Positions 1 to 9,016 of a stretch of DNA of 64,000 bases are shown here, piece after piece. The DNA lies in NCBI GenBank assembly GCA_037200845.1, contig JBBCGQ010000001.1, forward strand, positions 2,430,237-2,494,236, given 5' to 3'. How positions within the stretch are numbered: position 1 is the stretch's first letter; every line of letters begins with the position of its first letter. The position numbers and the translations under genes were made by a program. This stretch comes from Bauldia sp. (GTDB lineage: Bacteria > Pseudomonadota > Alphaproteobacteria > Rhizobiales > Kaistiaceae). The notes beneath the pieces are model-generated. The model was not told where the DNA came from. It saw only the letters and a program-made list of their open reading frames with translations, and ran no database searches.

Positions 1-50
1 ACCTTGAGCGCGATACCGACAAGCGGCTGCGCCGACGTGTACTGCGCCAT
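1..50 (-). CDS. N-terminal fragment of a probable membrane protein (cut by window edge)
   Basis: An ATG on the minus strand at 50 opens a frame that runs off the window; the 16 visible residues begin MAQYTSAQPLVGIALK. The Pro-Leu-x-Gly-Ile-Ala-Leu-Lys start resembles the first segment of EamA/DMT-type transporters, but the fragment is too short to assign. There is no convincing ribosome binding site just upstream, so this could also be chance. Confidence 0.35.
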   Translation of the reverse strand, partial: MAQYTSAQPLVGIALK

Positions 51-178
51 GAGAGGAAGCCAACCCACCACACGGCGCGGAGTCGGGCAAGGCTTCGCGG
101 CGGTGTTCGGATGCGAACTGGGCGGGTGTAACAATCGGCGAGTGAGCAGGCGGCACGCCGTTGAGAGAGGATGAGAGA

Positions 179-327
179 CACTCCTCCCCAAAACGCCTTC
201 GGCGTTTTGACCCTCCCACAAGGGGAGGGTTCATCCTTGCTGGAACGTCGAGTTTCACCAAACTCCGCTTGAGCCCTCCCCTTGTGGGAGGGCCAAAACA
301 GCATTTCGCGGTTTTGCGGAGGGGTGT
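179..327. repeat. Composite palindromic repeat (REPIN-like), copy 1
   Basis: Two inverted copies of a roughly 60-base unit face each other. Each unit carries a small hairpin of the AAAACGCC-TTCG-GGCGTTTT type plus the palindrome CCCTCCC..GGGAGGG. The same composite recurs at 29977-30125 and in altered form at 33413-33553. It sits just past the stop codon of the leftward hydroxylase gene, where it could stop transcription or protect the mRNA end. Apart from this repeat, the stretch 51-361 shows no convincing gene. Confidence 0.8.
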
Positions 328-361
328 GCCTCCTGCCCGCAGCTCCTGCCGCCTGCCGCGC

Positions 362-2677
362 CTACCTGCCGCCAGCCGCGCGGATCGCTTCCCAAACCCG
401 CAGCGGCGTCGCCGGCATGTCGATGCCCGGCACGCGGTACTCCCGCCACAGCGCCTCGGCGATGGCGTTCATCACCGCCGGCGAGGAGCCGATCGAGCCT
501 GCCTCCCCTGCCCCCTTGATGCCGAATGGATTGGTCTTGGCCGGCACGTTGCGCGTCTCGAAATTGAGGAACGGAATGCCGTCGGCGCGCGGCATCGCAT
601 AATCCTGGAACGTCGCGGTCAGCAACTGGCCGGAGGCGTCGTAGACCGTGCGCTCGTAGAGCGCCTGGCCGATACCTTGCGCCACGCCACCGTGGATCTG
701 GCCCTCGAGCAGGATCGGATTCACCGTCGCGCCGAAGTCGTCGACGATCGTGTAGTTGACGATGGTTGTGACGCCGGTCTCCGGATCGATCTCGACTTCG
801 ACGACGTGGGTGCCGTTCGGATAGGTCGGCTCCGGCTGCTCGAACGATTCGTCGTAGGCGCGGAGCACCGATTTGTCGGCGGTGGATCGCGCCAGTTCGG
901 CGAGCGTCAGCCCGCGGTTGGTGCCGGCGACGCGCACCGTGCCGTCGTGGAACTCCAAATCGTCGGCCCTTGCTTCCAGCCGCACTGCCGCGGCGGCGCG
1001 AAGCTGGCCGGCCAGCTTGATCGAGGCGCGGTCAACGGACACAGCACCAAGCGGGATCGACCGCGAGCCGCCGGTCCCCTCGCCCGTCGGCACGCGGTCG
1101 GTATCGCCCTGGATGACGGTGATCTTGTCGTAGTCGAGCCCGAGGTGGCCGCCGATGAACTGTGCATAGGCGGTGGCGTGCCCCTGCCCGTTGGTCTGCG
1201 TGCCGATCAGCAGCGTCGCCGTGCCGTCGTCGTTGAGGATGACGGTGGCGCCCTCGCTGCCCGGGAAGGCGCACGCCTCGACGTAGGTGGCAAAGCCGAT
1301 GCCGCGCGCCTTGCCGGCGGCCTTCGCTGCCGCGGCGCGTGAAGGAAAGCCGGCGAAGTCCGCCTGCGCCAGCGCCTTCGTCATGTGACCGTCGAATTCG
1401 CCGCTGTCGTAGATGCGGCCGCCCTGCGTCGTATAAGGCAGCGCCTCCGGCCGGACGAAATTACGCCGGCGTATTTCCGCCGGGCCGAGGCCGGCGTCGC
1501 GCCCGCAGATATCGACCAGCCGCTCGATCAGGTACGCCGCCTCGGGCCGCCCGGCGCCGCGATAGGCATCGACCGGCACCGTGTTGGTATAGATGCCGCG
1601 GCCGAAGGCGTAGAGCTGCGGAATGTCGTAAACGCCGGTCGACATCGTCAGGCCGCCTTCCGGAATGTGCGGGCCGTACTGAGACAGGTAAGCACCCATG
1701 TCGGCGAGAAGATCGACGCGCATGGCGAGGAATTTTCCGTCCGCGTCCATCGCCATTTCGGCGACCGCAATGTTGTCGCGCCCCTGGCTGTCGGAGAGAA
1801 AATGCTCGCTCCGCTCGCCGATCCATTTAACCGGCTTACCGAGTTGCTTCGCCGCGATCGCCGCCAGCGGATACTCGTGGTAGCAGAACGACTTGGTGCC
1901 GAAGCCGCCGCCGACGTCGGGCGTGATCACGCGGATCGCCTTCGGGTCGATGTGCAGGATGTCCTTGGCGATGATGTCGCGCATGCCGTGGCCGCCCTGC
2001 GTGCCGAGCGTCAGCGTGAAGCGCTCCGTCCCCGCGTCGTATTCGGCGACGATGCCGCGCGTCTCCATATAGTTGGCGACGACGCGATTGTTGACGATCT
2101 CGATGCGCGAAACTTTCGCCGCCCTGGCGAAGGCCGCATCGGTCGCAGCCTTGTCACCGCGGTCGCAGTCGAAGGCGACGTTGGTGCCGAGCTCCGGCCA
2201 CACCAGCGGCGCGTTCTTCGCCAGCGCCTGCCGCATGTTGGTGACCGCTTCCAGCGGCTCGTAGTCGATGACGATCGCCTCGCCGGCGACCTTCGCCTGC
2301 TCCAGCGTGTCCGCCACAACGAACGCGATCGGGTCGCCCACGTGGCGCACGACGTCGCCGACCAGCAAGGGATGCTTCGGCTTGTTGATGCCGCTGCCGT
2401 CGACCTGCCTGAAGCCGCCCTTCTGCGGCAGGCCGCCGTATGGGGCGATGTCGGCATGCGTCAGGATCAGCCGCACGCCGGGCATGGCGCGTGCTTCCGC
2501 GACGCCGCTGACCGCGATCCTGGCGTGCGCCATCGCCGAGCGGACGACGACCGCGCGGAGCGTCCCCTCCGGCGTGTAGTCGTCCGTGAAGCGCCCGGCG
2601 CCGGTGATGAGGGACTTGTCCTCCATCCGCCGCACGCGGGCGCCCATGCCGAACTTCATCGGGACAGGGTTGTTCAT
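362..2677 (-). CDS. Xanthine dehydrogenase/CO-dehydrogenase family molybdopterin-binding (large) subunit
   Basis: A 771-residue large subunit of the molybdenum hydroxylase family (aldehyde oxidase/xanthine dehydrogenase/CoxL-like), which hydroxylates a small substrate at a molybdenum-cytosine cofactor. Visible marks are the cofactor loop GGGFGTKSF, the sequence AYRGAGRPE where CO dehydrogenase form I has AYRCSFR, and the C-terminal KGAGEAG with the catalytic Glu near residue 725. AYRGAGRPE argues against a true form I CO dehydrogenase; the substrate is unknown. The start chosen gives MNNPVPMKFGMG; a start 12 codons upstream adds residues without homology. Medium (FAD) and small (2Fe-2S) subunits are not in the window; they may lie beyond its left edge or elsewhere. 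Confidence 0.85.
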   Translation of the reverse strand: MNNPVPMKFGMGARVRRMEDKSLITGAGRFTDDYTPEGTLRAVVVRSAMAHARIAVSGVAEARAMPGVRLILTHADIAPYGGLPQKGGFRQVDGSGINKPKHPLLVGDVVRHVGDPIAFVVADTLEQAKVAGEAIVIDYEPLEAVTNMRQALAKNAPLVWPELGTNVAFDCDRGDKAATDAAFARAAKVSRIEIVNNRVVANYMETRGIVAEYDAGTERFTLTLGTQGGHGMRDIIAKDILHIDPKAIRVITPDVGGGFGTKSFCYHEYPLAAIAAKQLGKPVKWIGERSEHFLSDSQGRDNIAVAEMAMDADGKFLAMRVDLLADMGAYLSQYGPHIPEGGLTMSTGVYDIPQLYAFGRGIYTNTVPVDAYRGAGRPEAAYLIERLVDICGRDAGLGPAEIRRRNFVRPEALPYTTQGGRIYDSGEFDGHMTKALAQADFAGFPSRAAAAKAAGKARGIGFATYVEACAFPGSEGATVILNDDGTATLLIGTQTNGQGHATAYAQFIGGHLGLDYDKITVIQGDTDRVPTGEGTGGSRSIPLGAVSVDRASIKLAGQLRAAAAVRLEARADDLEFHDGTVRVAGTNRGLTLAELARSTADKSVLRAYDESFEQPEPTYPNGTHVVEVEIDPETGVTTIVNYTIVDDFGATVNPILLEGQIHGGVAQGIGQALYERTVYDASGQLLTATFQDYAMPRADGIPFLNFETRNVPAKTNPFGIKGAGEAGSIGSSPAVMNAIAEALWREYRVPGIDMPATPLRVWEAIRAAGGR

Positions 2678-2720
2678 GGCGGCGATGGGACCAGATCGGG
2701 TGGCCGAAGGCAACCGCCGG

Positions 2721-4505
2721 CTACCCCGCCTGCTTGCGCAGCATTGTCTCCACCGCGTCGGCCTCGACGGGCCGCGAAAAGTGGTAGCCCTGGATCTCGT
2801 CGCAATCGTTTTCGGTGAGGAACGCCATCTGCGCGTCAGTCTCGACGCCCTCGGCGATCACCTTCATGTTCAGCTTCTGGCCGAGCGAAATGACCGCGGT
2901 CGCGATCGAGCGGTCGTTGGCGTCATGCGGCAGGTTGCGCACGAACGACTGGTCGATCTTGAGCCGCGCCACGGGAAAACTCTTCAGCGCCGAGAGCGAG
3001 GAGTAGCCGGTGCCGAAATCGTCGATCGAGAAATGGACGCCGATCGATTGAAGCTGGCGCATGGTGTCGATCGCCTGCGTCACGTCGTGCATGAGCAGGC
3101 TCTCGGTCAGCTCCAGCTCAAGATACTCCGGCGGCAGGCCGGTCTCCTTGAGAATCCTGGCGACGCGCTCGACCCACGTCTTCTCGCGGAACTGGCGCGC
3201 CGAGACGTTGACCGACACCGTGATCGGCTCCATGCCGGCGTCCTGCCAGGCCTTGTTCTGCCGGCAGGCCTCGCGCAGCACCCAGTCGCCGAGCGGCACG
3301 ATCAGGCCGCTTTCCTCCGCCATCGGAATGAAGCGCGACGGCGCCACGAGCCCGAGCTGCGGATGGTGCCAGCGCACCAATGCTTCGACGGCAAAGATGA
3401 CGCCGGTGCGGAGGTTGATCTGCGGCTGGTAGAGCAGCGCGAATTCCTCGTTGACGATGGCGTTCCGCAGGCCCTCCTGCAGCAGGCGCCGCTCGCGCGC
3501 CACCTCGTTCATCTCCGAGGTATAGAACTGGAAAGTGTCGCGCCCGCCTTCCTTCGCCTGGTACATGGCGACGTCGGCGTTCATCAGCAGTGTCTCGGCG
3601 TCCTCGCCGTCGCCGGGGAAGGTCGCGAGCCCGATCGAGCAGGTGACACGGAACAGTTGCCCCTCGATCGGCACCGGCTCGGTGATCGTGCCGCGCAGCC
3701 GGTCGATCACCGGCAGCGGCCGCGGCGCGTCTGCCTCATCGACCAGCAGGATGACAAACTCGTCGCCGCCCAGCCGCACCACCGTGTCGCTGCCGCGCAC
3801 GCACTTGACCATACGCTCGGCGATAATCTTGAGCAGCGTGTCCCCGGCGTTGTGGCCGAGGCTGTCGTTGACCAGCTTGAAATTGTCGAGATCGACGAAC
3901 ACGACGGTTACCTTGCCGCCCGTCCGCCGCGTATGCTGCAGCTCGTACGATAGCCGGTCCATCAGCAGCGCGCGGTTCGGCAGCCGCGTCAGCGCATCGT
4001 GGTGCGCCATGAAATGGATCTGCTCCTCGGCGCGCTTGCGCTCGGTCACGTCGCGGCAGATGCCGACGATGCCGATGATCTCGCCGGCAGCGTTGCGCAG
4101 GGGCAGCTTGGAAGTCGACAGCCACTTCTGCCGCCCGTTCAAGTCGACGATGAATTCGTCGATGTCGATCAGCGGCTTGCCGCTGGCGATCACCCGCTGC
4201 TCGTCGGCGACGAATTGCCGGGCGCGCTCGTCGGGGTGGATGTCGAAATCGGTCTTGCCGATAAGGTCGTCCGGCTGCGCACCGACGTCGGCGGCGACGG
4301 CACGATTGGCGATGACGAAGCGGCTGTCGGTGTCCTTGACGAACAGGTAGTCGGGCACCTGGTCGATCATGGCGCGGAAGAGCGCGCGCTCGCTCTGCCA
4401 GTCCTGCGCGGCAAGATCGCGGCTGATCGCGACCAGGCGCCGGAGGCTTTCCTCGGCCGCCGGCGCGAGCGGCTTGCGCGTGTTGCGCGCGCGACTATCG
4501 ACCAT
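2721..4505 (-). CDS. PAS-GGDEF-EAL cyclic-di-GMP turnover protein
   Basis: A 594-residue cytoplasmic signalling protein without membrane segments. A PAS sensor domain (about residues 40-155) is followed by a diguanylate cyclase domain with intact GGDEF (246-250) and an RGSD inhibitory I-site (237-240) at the usual five-residue distance. A phosphodiesterase domain follows with EALVRW (374-379), the ELELTES segment and DDFGTGYSSL (495 onward). Both enzymatic signatures are complete, so it could make or degrade cyclic-di-GMP; the net direction cannot be told from sequence. The PAS ligand is unknown. It lies 43 bases upstream of the hydroxylase gene on the same strand. Confidence 0.92.
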   Translation of the reverse strand: MVDSRARNTRKPLAPAAEESLRRLVAISRDLAAQDWQSERALFRAMIDQVPDYLFVKDTDSRFVIANRAVAADVGAQPDDLIGKTDFDIHPDERARQFVADEQRVIASGKPLIDIDEFIVDLNGRQKWLSTSKLPLRNAAGEIIGIVGICRDVTERKRAEEQIHFMAHHDALTRLPNRALLMDRLSYELQHTRRTGGKVTVVFVDLDNFKLVNDSLGHNAGDTLLKIIAERMVKCVRGSDTVVRLGGDEFVILLVDEADAPRPLPVIDRLRGTITEPVPIEGQLFRVTCSIGLATFPGDGEDAETLLMNADVAMYQAKEGGRDTFQFYTSEMNEVARERRLLQEGLRNAIVNEEFALLYQPQINLRTGVIFAVEALVRWHHPQLGLVAPSRFIPMAEESGLIVPLGDWVLREACRQNKAWQDAGMEPITVSVNVSARQFREKTWVERVARILKETGLPPEYLELELTESLLMHDVTQAIDTMRQLQSIGVHFSIDDFGTGYSSLSALKSFPVARLKIDQSFVRNLPHDANDRSIATAVISLGQKLNMKVIAEGVETDAQMAFLTENDCDEIQGYHFSRPVEADAVETMLRKQAG

Positions 4506-4609
4506 CGCCCGTAACCCACGTCAGAGGGCCGCGCCAGCCTCCCGCCGGCGCGCTGCCAAGCCGCGGCAATTTACGCGAGCAGTGGTTGCGCCATGATTAA
4601 TGAACAGGC

Positions 4610-6244
4610 TCAGGAGCCGCGGAAAAGGCGGATTGTCGCCATCAGCCCTTCGGTTGATGCGTCGCGCGGATGGTCCTCGTCGCTGCGGTTGAGGAGCGGC
4701 AGAAGCTCGGTCGCGAGCGTCTTGCCGAGCTCCACGCCCCACTGGTCGAACGAGTTGATCCCCCAGATGACGCCCTGCACGAACACCTTGTGCTCGTAGA
4801 GCGCGATGATCATGCCGAGCGTGTGCGGGTCGAGCTTGCGGTAGAGGATCGTGTTCGACGGCCGATTGCCGGGGCTCACCTTGTGCGGCGCCAGCTTGTC
4901 GATGGCGCGCTGGCTGAGGCCCTGGTTCTTCAGTTCCTCGCGCACCTCCGCGAGATTCTTGCCGCGCATCAGCGCCTCGCTCTGCGCCAGGCAATTGGCG
5001 AGCAGCAGCGACTGGTGCTCGTCCTCGCCGATATCGGACTGCGCCGCGACCAGGAAATCGGCCGGCACCGGATCGGTGCCCTGATGCAGCAACTGGTAGA
5101 ACGCATGCTGCCCGTTGGTACCGGGTTCCCCGAAGACGATCGGCCCGGTCGCGCCGCGCACCTGGTTGCCGCCGACACCGACGCGCTTGCCGTTCGATTC
5201 CATGTCGAGCTGCTGGAAGTACGCCGGCAAACGTTCCAGCCGCTGGTCGTAGGGCAGGATCGCCTGGATCGGGAAGCCCATGACGTTGCGGTACCACACT
5301 CCGATCAGCGCCATGATCACCGGCATGTTCTGGGCGAGCGGCGCGGTGCGGAAGTGGTCGTCCATCTTGCGCCCGCCGTCGAGAAACTCGCGGAAGCGTT
5401 CCGGCCCGATCGCGATCATCACCGACAGGCCGACGGCCGACCACACCGAGTAGCGCCCGCCGACCCAATCCCAGAAGCCGAACATGCGCTCCGGCCCGAT
5501 GCCGAAATCGGCGACCCGCTCGCGCGCCGTCGAGATGGCGGCGAAGTGCGCCGGCACCTTGGCCTCGCCGATGCCGCTGACGATCCACTGCCGCGCGGTG
5601 GCGGCGTTGGTCATCGTCTCGGTGGTCGTGAAGGTCTTGGAGGCGATCAGGAACAGCGTCGTCGCCGGATCGAGCTTCTCCAGCGTGTCGCGGATATGTG
5701 CGCCATCGACGTTGGAGACAAAATGCAGGCGCGGCCCGTCGTGGTACGGCTTCAGCGCCTTGGTCGCCATTGCCGGGCCGAGGTCCGAACCGCCGATGCC
5801 GATGTTGACGACGTCGGTGAACTTGCCGCCGGCGCCGGCGATCGCCCCCGAGCGGACGCCATCGGAGAAATCGGCCATGCGCTGGAGCACCGCCTGCACG
5901 TCGGGCACGACGTTCTTGCCGTTGGCGCGGTAGACGTCGTCGGGCGCGGCGCGCAGCGCCACGTGCAGCACCGGGCGGTTTTCGGTGACGTTGATCGCCT
6001 CGCCGCCGAACATCTGGCCGCGGTGGCGCTCGACCTCGGCGGCCTCGGCCAGCGCCAGCAGGTGGCGCAGCGTCGCCTCGTCGATCAGGTTCTTGGAATA
6101 GTCGAGCAGGAAGTTGCCATACGAGATCGAGAAGCGCCGGAAGCGCTCCGGATCGTCGGCGAAGCGCTGGCGCATCGGCACCGCCGTCGCCGGCGAGCGC
6201 AGCGCCTCCAGCGCCGTAAAGGCTCTCACCATCGCCGGGGTCAC
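4610..6244 (-). CDS. pgi: Glucose-6-phosphate isomerase
   Basis: A 544-residue enzyme converting glucose-6-phosphate and fructose-6-phosphate in glycolysis and gluconeogenesis; cytoplasmic. The family signature appears in the middle (GGSDLGPAMATKAL, then SKTFTTTETMTNA) along with GEPGTNGQHAFYQLLHQGT and the C-terminal FDQWGVELGK. The length matches the bacterial family. The start is a GTG preceded by GGAG at a good distance; an ATG four codons downstream is the alternative. The gene stands between an aminotransferase and the cyclic-di-GMP gene, all on the minus strand, but the spacings do not show an operon. Confidence 0.97.
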   Translation of the reverse strand: MTPAMVRAFTALEALRSPATAVPMRQRFADDPERFRRFSISYGNFLLDYSKNLIDEATLRHLLALAEAAEVERHRGQMFGGEAINVTENRPVLHVALRAAPDDVYRANGKNVVPDVQAVLQRMADFSDGVRSGAIAGAGGKFTDVVNIGIGGSDLGPAMATKALKPYHDGPRLHFVSNVDGAHIRDTLEKLDPATTLFLIASKTFTTTETMTNAATARQWIVSGIGEAKVPAHFAAISTARERVADFGIGPERMFGFWDWVGGRYSVWSAVGLSVMIAIGPERFREFLDGGRKMDDHFRTAPLAQNMPVIMALIGVWYRNVMGFPIQAILPYDQRLERLPAYFQQLDMESNGKRVGVGGNQVRGATGPIVFGEPGTNGQHAFYQLLHQGTDPVPADFLVAAQSDIGEDEHQSLLLANCLAQSEALMRGKNLAEVREELKNQGLSQRAIDKLAPHKVSPGNRPSNTILYRKLDPHTLGMIIALYEHKVFVQGVIWGINSFDQWGVELGKTLATELLPLLNRSDEDHPRDASTEGLMATIRLFRGS

Positions 6245-6295
6245 GTTGCTTTCACTCCGAAATGCGGGCCTCGGCCCTTTGATAGCGCCATCTGT

Positions 6296-7456
6296 CTATT
6301 TGAGCCAATGGGCGAGCCGGTCCATCCCCTCGGCCATCGCCGCCTCGGTGCCGGCGAAGGAGAAGCGGATGAAACCATTGCCGTTCACCCGGTCGAAATC
6401 ATGGCCCGGCGTCGCCGCCACTCCCGCCTCCGCCAGCATGCGCGAGGCGAAGGCAAGCGAGTCGTTGGCGAAGCGGCGCACCGAAGCATAGACGTAGAAG
6501 GCGCCGTCGACCGGGAAGAGATCTTCGAAGCCGATCTTAGGCAGCCGCTCGAGCAGCAGGCGCCGGTTGGCGGCATAGCCGTCGCGGATGACGTCGAGAT
6601 CGGCGGTGGCGTCGAAAGCGCCGATCGCGGCGCGCTGCGAAATGGTCGGCGCGCAGATCGCGAGATTCTGCGACAGCCGCTCGACGGCGCGGATCAGCGG
6701 ATCGGGCACCACCATCCAGCCGACGCGCCAGCCGGTCATGCAGTAATATTTTGAGAATGAATTGACGACGATCGCGTCGTTCGAGAATTCGAGCGCCGTC
6801 GCCGCGACGCCTTCGTAGACCAGCCGGTGATAGATCTCGTCGGAGATGAAGGTGATGCCGAGATCCTCGGCCGCCTCGATAAGCGCCTTCAGCGCCGCCG
6901 GCGCCATGATCGTGCCGGTCGGATTGGCGGGGCTGGCGACCAGCACTCCGGCGAGCGGCTTCTCCGCATGCGCCTTGTCCAGCATCGCCGGCGTCAGCGT
7001 GTAGCCGCTCTCGGCGTTGACCGGGATGTCGACCGTCTCGAGGCCGAGCGCGGTCGCAAGATTGCGGTACGCCGGGTAGCCGGGCGCCGCGAGCGCGATG
7101 CGGTCGCCGGCGTCGAACGCGGCGAGGAACGCGAGGTTGAAGCCGGCTGACGAGCCGGTGGTGATGGCGATACGATCCATCGCCACCTCGAGCTTGTACA
7201 TCTCGGCATAGTGCCGGGCGATGCGGGCGCGAAGCTTCCGGATGCCGAGCGCCTCGGTGTAGCCGAGCACGCCGTCGTCGAGCGCAGCGCGCGCGGCATC
7301 GAGCACGGCGCGCGGCGCGACGGCGCCCGGCTGGCCGACCTCCATGTGGATGACGCGGTCGCCGGCATGCTCGCGGTCGGCGGCCGCGCGCATCACCTCC
7401 ATGACGATGAACGGCTCGACCGCGCTCCGTGCCGAGGGCTGCAGCACCTTTTTCAT
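6296..7456 (-). CDS. Class I/II pyridoxal-phosphate aminotransferase
   Basis: A 386-residue fold-type I aminotransferase. The Schiff-base lysine is K236 in NSFSKYYCMTGWRVGW; ASPANPTG (175-181) and SDEIYHRLVYEG are the cofactor and active-site segments of aspartate/alanine-type enzymes. The frame stays open far upstream through the antisense of the next two genes, but homology begins at MKKVLQPSARS, so that ATG is taken as the start. The exact amino donor is not readable; a broad-range aspartate or aromatic transaminase is plausible. It is divergent from the M48 protease gene. Confidence 0.9.
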   Translation of the reverse strand: MKKVLQPSARSAVEPFIVMEVMRAAADREHAGDRVIHMEVGQPGAVAPRAVLDAARAALDDGVLGYTEALGIRKLRARIARHYAEMYKLEVAMDRIAITTGSSAGFNLAFLAAFDAGDRIALAAPGYPAYRNLATALGLETVDIPVNAESGYTLTPAMLDKAHAEKPLAGVLVASPANPTGTIMAPAALKALIEAAEDLGITFISDEIYHRLVYEGVAATALEFSNDAIVVNSFSKYYCMTGWRVGWMVVPDPLIRAVERLSQNLAICAPTISQRAAIGAFDATADLDVIRDGYAANRRLLLERLPKIGFEDLFPVDGAFYVYASVRRFANDSLAFASRMLAEAGVAATPGHDFDRVNGNGFIRFSFAGTEAAMAEGMDRLAHWLK

Positions 7457-7564
7457 CGCCGCCCGCCGCCGATACGGTCTTGCTGTCGCCAGATTTGCCG
7501 GCCTAGGGTGCGGTCGCGGAGCATTTCGGGCAACGCCTTGTAAAATATGCGGTTTGGAGGGTTC

Positions 7565-8947
7565 ATGGGCCGGATGGGCGTGACTAGCAGGCGGGGCCGG
7601 ACTTGGAAAGTCCGGGCATCGGCGGCCGGCTTTGCGGCGCTGCTCGGCCTCGCGCCGCTCTCCGCCCTTGCTGAGTCGGTGCCGGTCGTGCGCGACGCCG
7701 AGACCGAGGCGCTGCTCTATGACTACCTCCGCCCGATCATGAAGGTCGCCGGCGTCCAGATGCCCGACATTCGTATAGTCCCCAGCGACGCCTTCAACGC
7801 CTTCGTCACCGACCACGACCACATGTTCGTCAACGTCGGCGCCATCATCCAGACCGAGACGCCGAACGAGCTGATCGGCGTGCTCGCCCACGAGACCGGC
7901 CACATCGCCAACGAGGACACCGCGCGCCTCGTGCAGCAGATCGACGACACCAAGGCGGCGCTGCTCGTCGGCAGCATCCTCGGCGTCGGCGCCGCTGCGG
8001 CGGGCGCCGCGTCCGGCTCGCAGGGCGCGAGCGGCGTCGGCACCAGCATCCTCTCGGCGGCGCCGAGCATCGCCGACCGCAGCCTGATGTCGTTCCGGCG
8101 CGAGCAGGAATCGGCCGCCGACCGCAACGCGATCAAGTATCTCACCGCCACCGGCCAGTCGGGCGCCGGCATGCTGGCGACGATGAAGCGCCTCGCCGAC
8201 GAGAGCCTGCTCCTGTCGCAGCAGATCAACCCGTACCTGCAATCGCACCCCCTGCCCCGCGATCGCGTCATCGCGATCGAGGCGTTGGTGGCGAAGAGCC
8301 CGTACACCGCCGTCAAGGATTCGCCCGACCTGCAGCGCCGCCACGACCTGGTGCGCGCCAAGCTCGTCGGCTTCACGTGGCCGAACGACCGGGTGCTGCG
8401 CCGCTACCCGCTCGCCGACCAGAGCCTGGCGGCTAAGTACGCTCGCGCCATCGTCGCCTACCGCACCGGCAAGCCGGGCGCGGCGCAGAAGCAGATTGAT
8501 GCGCTGATCGCGGCGAGCCCGAACGATCCTTATTTCTACGAGCTGAAGGGCCAGTCGCTGCTCGAGATCGGCAACCAGCCTGGCGCCGTCGCCGCCTTCC
8601 GCAAGGCGGTGGCGCTGGCGCCGAGCTCCAGCATCCTGAAAATCCTGCTCGGCCAGGCGATCGTCGCCAGCGACAACGCCGCCAGCGCGCCCGAGGTCAT
8701 CAAGCTGCTCACCCCCGCGCTGCAGAGCGAGCCCGACATGGGCATCGGCTACCATTCGCTGGCCCGCGCCTATGCCATGGTCAACAATATCCCGATGGCC
8801 CAGCTCGCCACGGCGCAGGGCCTGTTTGCCGAGGGAAACTTCGGCGAAGCCAAGGCCCAGGCCGCCCGGGCTCAAGCAAAGTTGAAGACCGGGTCGCCGG
8901 CATGGCTTCGCGCCGACGACATCGTGTCCTATAAACCCCGCAAGTGA
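7565..8947 (+). CDS. M48-family periplasmic zinc metalloprotease with TPR tail (BepA/YfgC-like)
   Basis: A 460-residue protein with an N-terminal signal peptide ending near AESVP. The zinc-binding HETGH (109-113) and the downstream Glu in QESAADRNA give a complete M48 active site. The C-terminal half (about 290-450) reads as TPR-like helices (LIAASPNDPYFYELKGQSLLEIG and following). This layout is that of BepA/YfgC, a periplasmic protease-chaperone acting on outer-membrane protein and LPS-transport assembly; that role is inferred. Starts at 7547, 7565 and 7574 are possible; GGAGGG just before 7565 favours the later ones. Confidence 0.88.
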   Translation: MGRMGVTSRRGRTWKVRASAAGFAALLGLAPLSALAESVPVVRDAETEALLYDYLRPIMKVAGVQMPDIRIVPSDAFNAFVTDHDHMFVNVGAIIQTETPNELIGVLAHETGHIANEDTARLVQQIDDTKAALLVGSILGVGAAAAGAASGSQGASGVGTSILSAAPSIADRSLMSFRREQESAADRNAIKYLTATGQSGAGMLATMKRLADESLLLSQQINPYLQSHPLPRDRVIAIEALVAKSPYTAVKDSPDLQRRHDLVRAKLVGFTWPNDRVLRRYPLADQSLAAKYARAIVAYRTGKPGAAQKQIDALIAASPNDPYFYELKGQSLLEIGNQPGAVAAFRKAVALAPSSSILKILLGQAIVASDNAASAPEVIKLLTPALQSEPDMGIGYHSLARAYAMVNNIPMAQLATAQGLFAEGNFGEAKAQAARAQAKLKTGSPAWLRADDIVSYKPRK

Positions 8948-9016
8948 GGGTTGATCCCTGGCGCGCCGCCTGGCGTCGCCGCACCGCCCGCTCGGGCGCC
9001 GGAGAGATGTGAGCAA

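Noticed and set aside
4670-6754. A 694-codon plus-strand open frame opposite pgi
   Set aside because: It is an Arg/His/Asp-rich shadow of pgi created by high GC; pgi has full family motifs and the antisense frame has none.
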